DNA from: Thaumasiovibrio sp043421945
GTDB taxonomy: Bacteria; Pseudomonadota; Gammaproteobacteria; Enterobacterales; Vibrionaceae
DNA length: 64,000 nt
Reading direction: 5' to 3'
Assembly (NCBI GenBank): GCA_043421945.1
Contig: JBHOGO010000010.1
Span: 23,426 to 87,425 of the forward strand
Shown piece after piece: positions 63,679 through 64,000 of the stretch. The position numbers and the translations under genes are program-made. The notes under the pieces are model-generated. The model did not search any database. It saw nothing but the letters and a program-made list of their open reading frames with translations, and was not told the DNA's origin. Each line of letters starts with the position of its first letter. Position 1 is the stretch's first letter.

Positions 63679-63999
63679 TTACCACCGAGCCTCAGCTAGC
63701 TTAAGCAGCCTTTCTGGCATTGGAGCTGTTTGAATGCTTGAATACAGCAATTGGTCGAGCATCTTTTCTAGGTTAAACCTGCGGTTAAACTTGAAACAAA
63801 ACTCACCAAGATATCTCGGTAAGTGCTTTTTGTTGATAGCATGGTAAGTACCATGCATTGCATTCTTTACATTACTAATCATCGTATTAACCCATTGAAA
63901 GTAAGGTAACTCTACGCAATCAGCACCACCGCCAGTCACTATTGGTAAATGAAAAATGTCTGCATTTTTGACCCCTTGAAAACATGCAAGTCCATCTGA
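63679..63999 (-). mobile_element. IS1595-family (ISXO2-like) transposase, C-terminal part
   Basis: The frame is open to the right edge, so only the last 107 codons are seen; the GTG at 63939 is internal. The visible end reads SDGLACFQGV, then VKNAMHGTYHAINKKHLPRY and LGEFCFKFNRRFNLEKML. That is the hallmark of the ISXO2-like transposase domain, with the catalytic Asp in SDG and later His/Glu-rich part. It is an insertion sequence next to core genes. Terminal repeats cannot be defined without the other end. Intactness is unknown. Confidence 0.9.
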
Positions 64000-64000
64000 A

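Noticed and set aside
1..64000. CRISPR array, tRNA or rRNA genes, prophage or defence island
   Set aside because: No regularly spaced repeats, cloverleaf genes, rRNA-like sequence, phage genes or known defence families were seen. The content is nearly all core metabolism.

Overview
This window reads as chromosomal core sequence of a marine gammaproteobacterium in the Vibrionaceae. The strongest signs are a ToxR/ToxS pair between recR and htpG, an OmpT/OmpL-type porin beside dinG and a DUF2057 gene, and a fur-fldA-DUF2788-ybfF-seqA-pgm cluster. A contiguous gltA / sdhCDAB-sucABCD block points the same way. The genus cannot be fixed from the sequence alone; Vibrio, Photobacterium, Grimontia and Enterovibrio are all plausible. 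Coding density is high, intrinsic terminators are frequent, and most genes are family-typical in length.

Layout. 1-9.2 kb is the most accessory-like part: the 3' end of a GH116 glycosidase, a dCache chemoreceptor, MetY, a GAF-GGDEF diguanylate cyclase, a CtlX-type hydrolase and a gene-poor stretch of about 0.8 kb. 9.2-13.8 kb is a minus-strand run: dinG, a TSUP permease, priC, a histone-deacetylase-like gene and the tiny rsmS. 14-16.5 kb holds the porin with upstream CRP sites, a DUF2057 protein and a small DksA/TraR zinc-finger protein. 16.8-28.2 kb is the conserved ybaN-apt-dnaX-ybaB-recR-(toxRS)-htpG-adk-hemH-gsk block. dnaX carries a textbook -1 frameshift cassette. 28.3-32 kb has asnB and a CPA2 antiporter on the minus strand.

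32.1-37.1 kb is the N-acetylglucosamine regulon: nagBAC diverges from nagE across a control region with a near-consensus CRP box and long palindromes. 37.4-46.3 kb holds glnS, fur, fldA, DUF2788, ybfF, seqA, pgm, DUF1853, ybfA and ybgI. At 46.7-49.5 kb a Ca2+-type P-ATPase lies downstream of a perfect FNR box. 49.7-61 kb is the TCA cycle block, gltA (-) and sdhCDAB-sucABCD (+). The end has an AraC regulator diverging from a SetB-like sugar exporter, then a transposase fragment of the IS1595/ISXO2 type running off the right edge.

Functionally, the window joins central carbon metabolism (TCA, GlcNAc uptake and catabolism, Pgm), replication and repair (dnaX, recR, priC, dinG, seqA), purine salvage (apt, adk, gsk), iron and electron transfer (fur, fldA, hemH), and envelope regulation (ToxRS and a porin likely under CRP control). 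No CRISPR array, rRNA, tRNA, prophage or recognisable defence island was seen. The observations most worth a second look are the dnaX frameshift signal, the FNR box before the P-ATPase, unassigned hairpin-rich intergenic regions (asnB-antiporter, nagE-glnS), very small genes, and an unusual Fe-S cysteine pattern in DinG.
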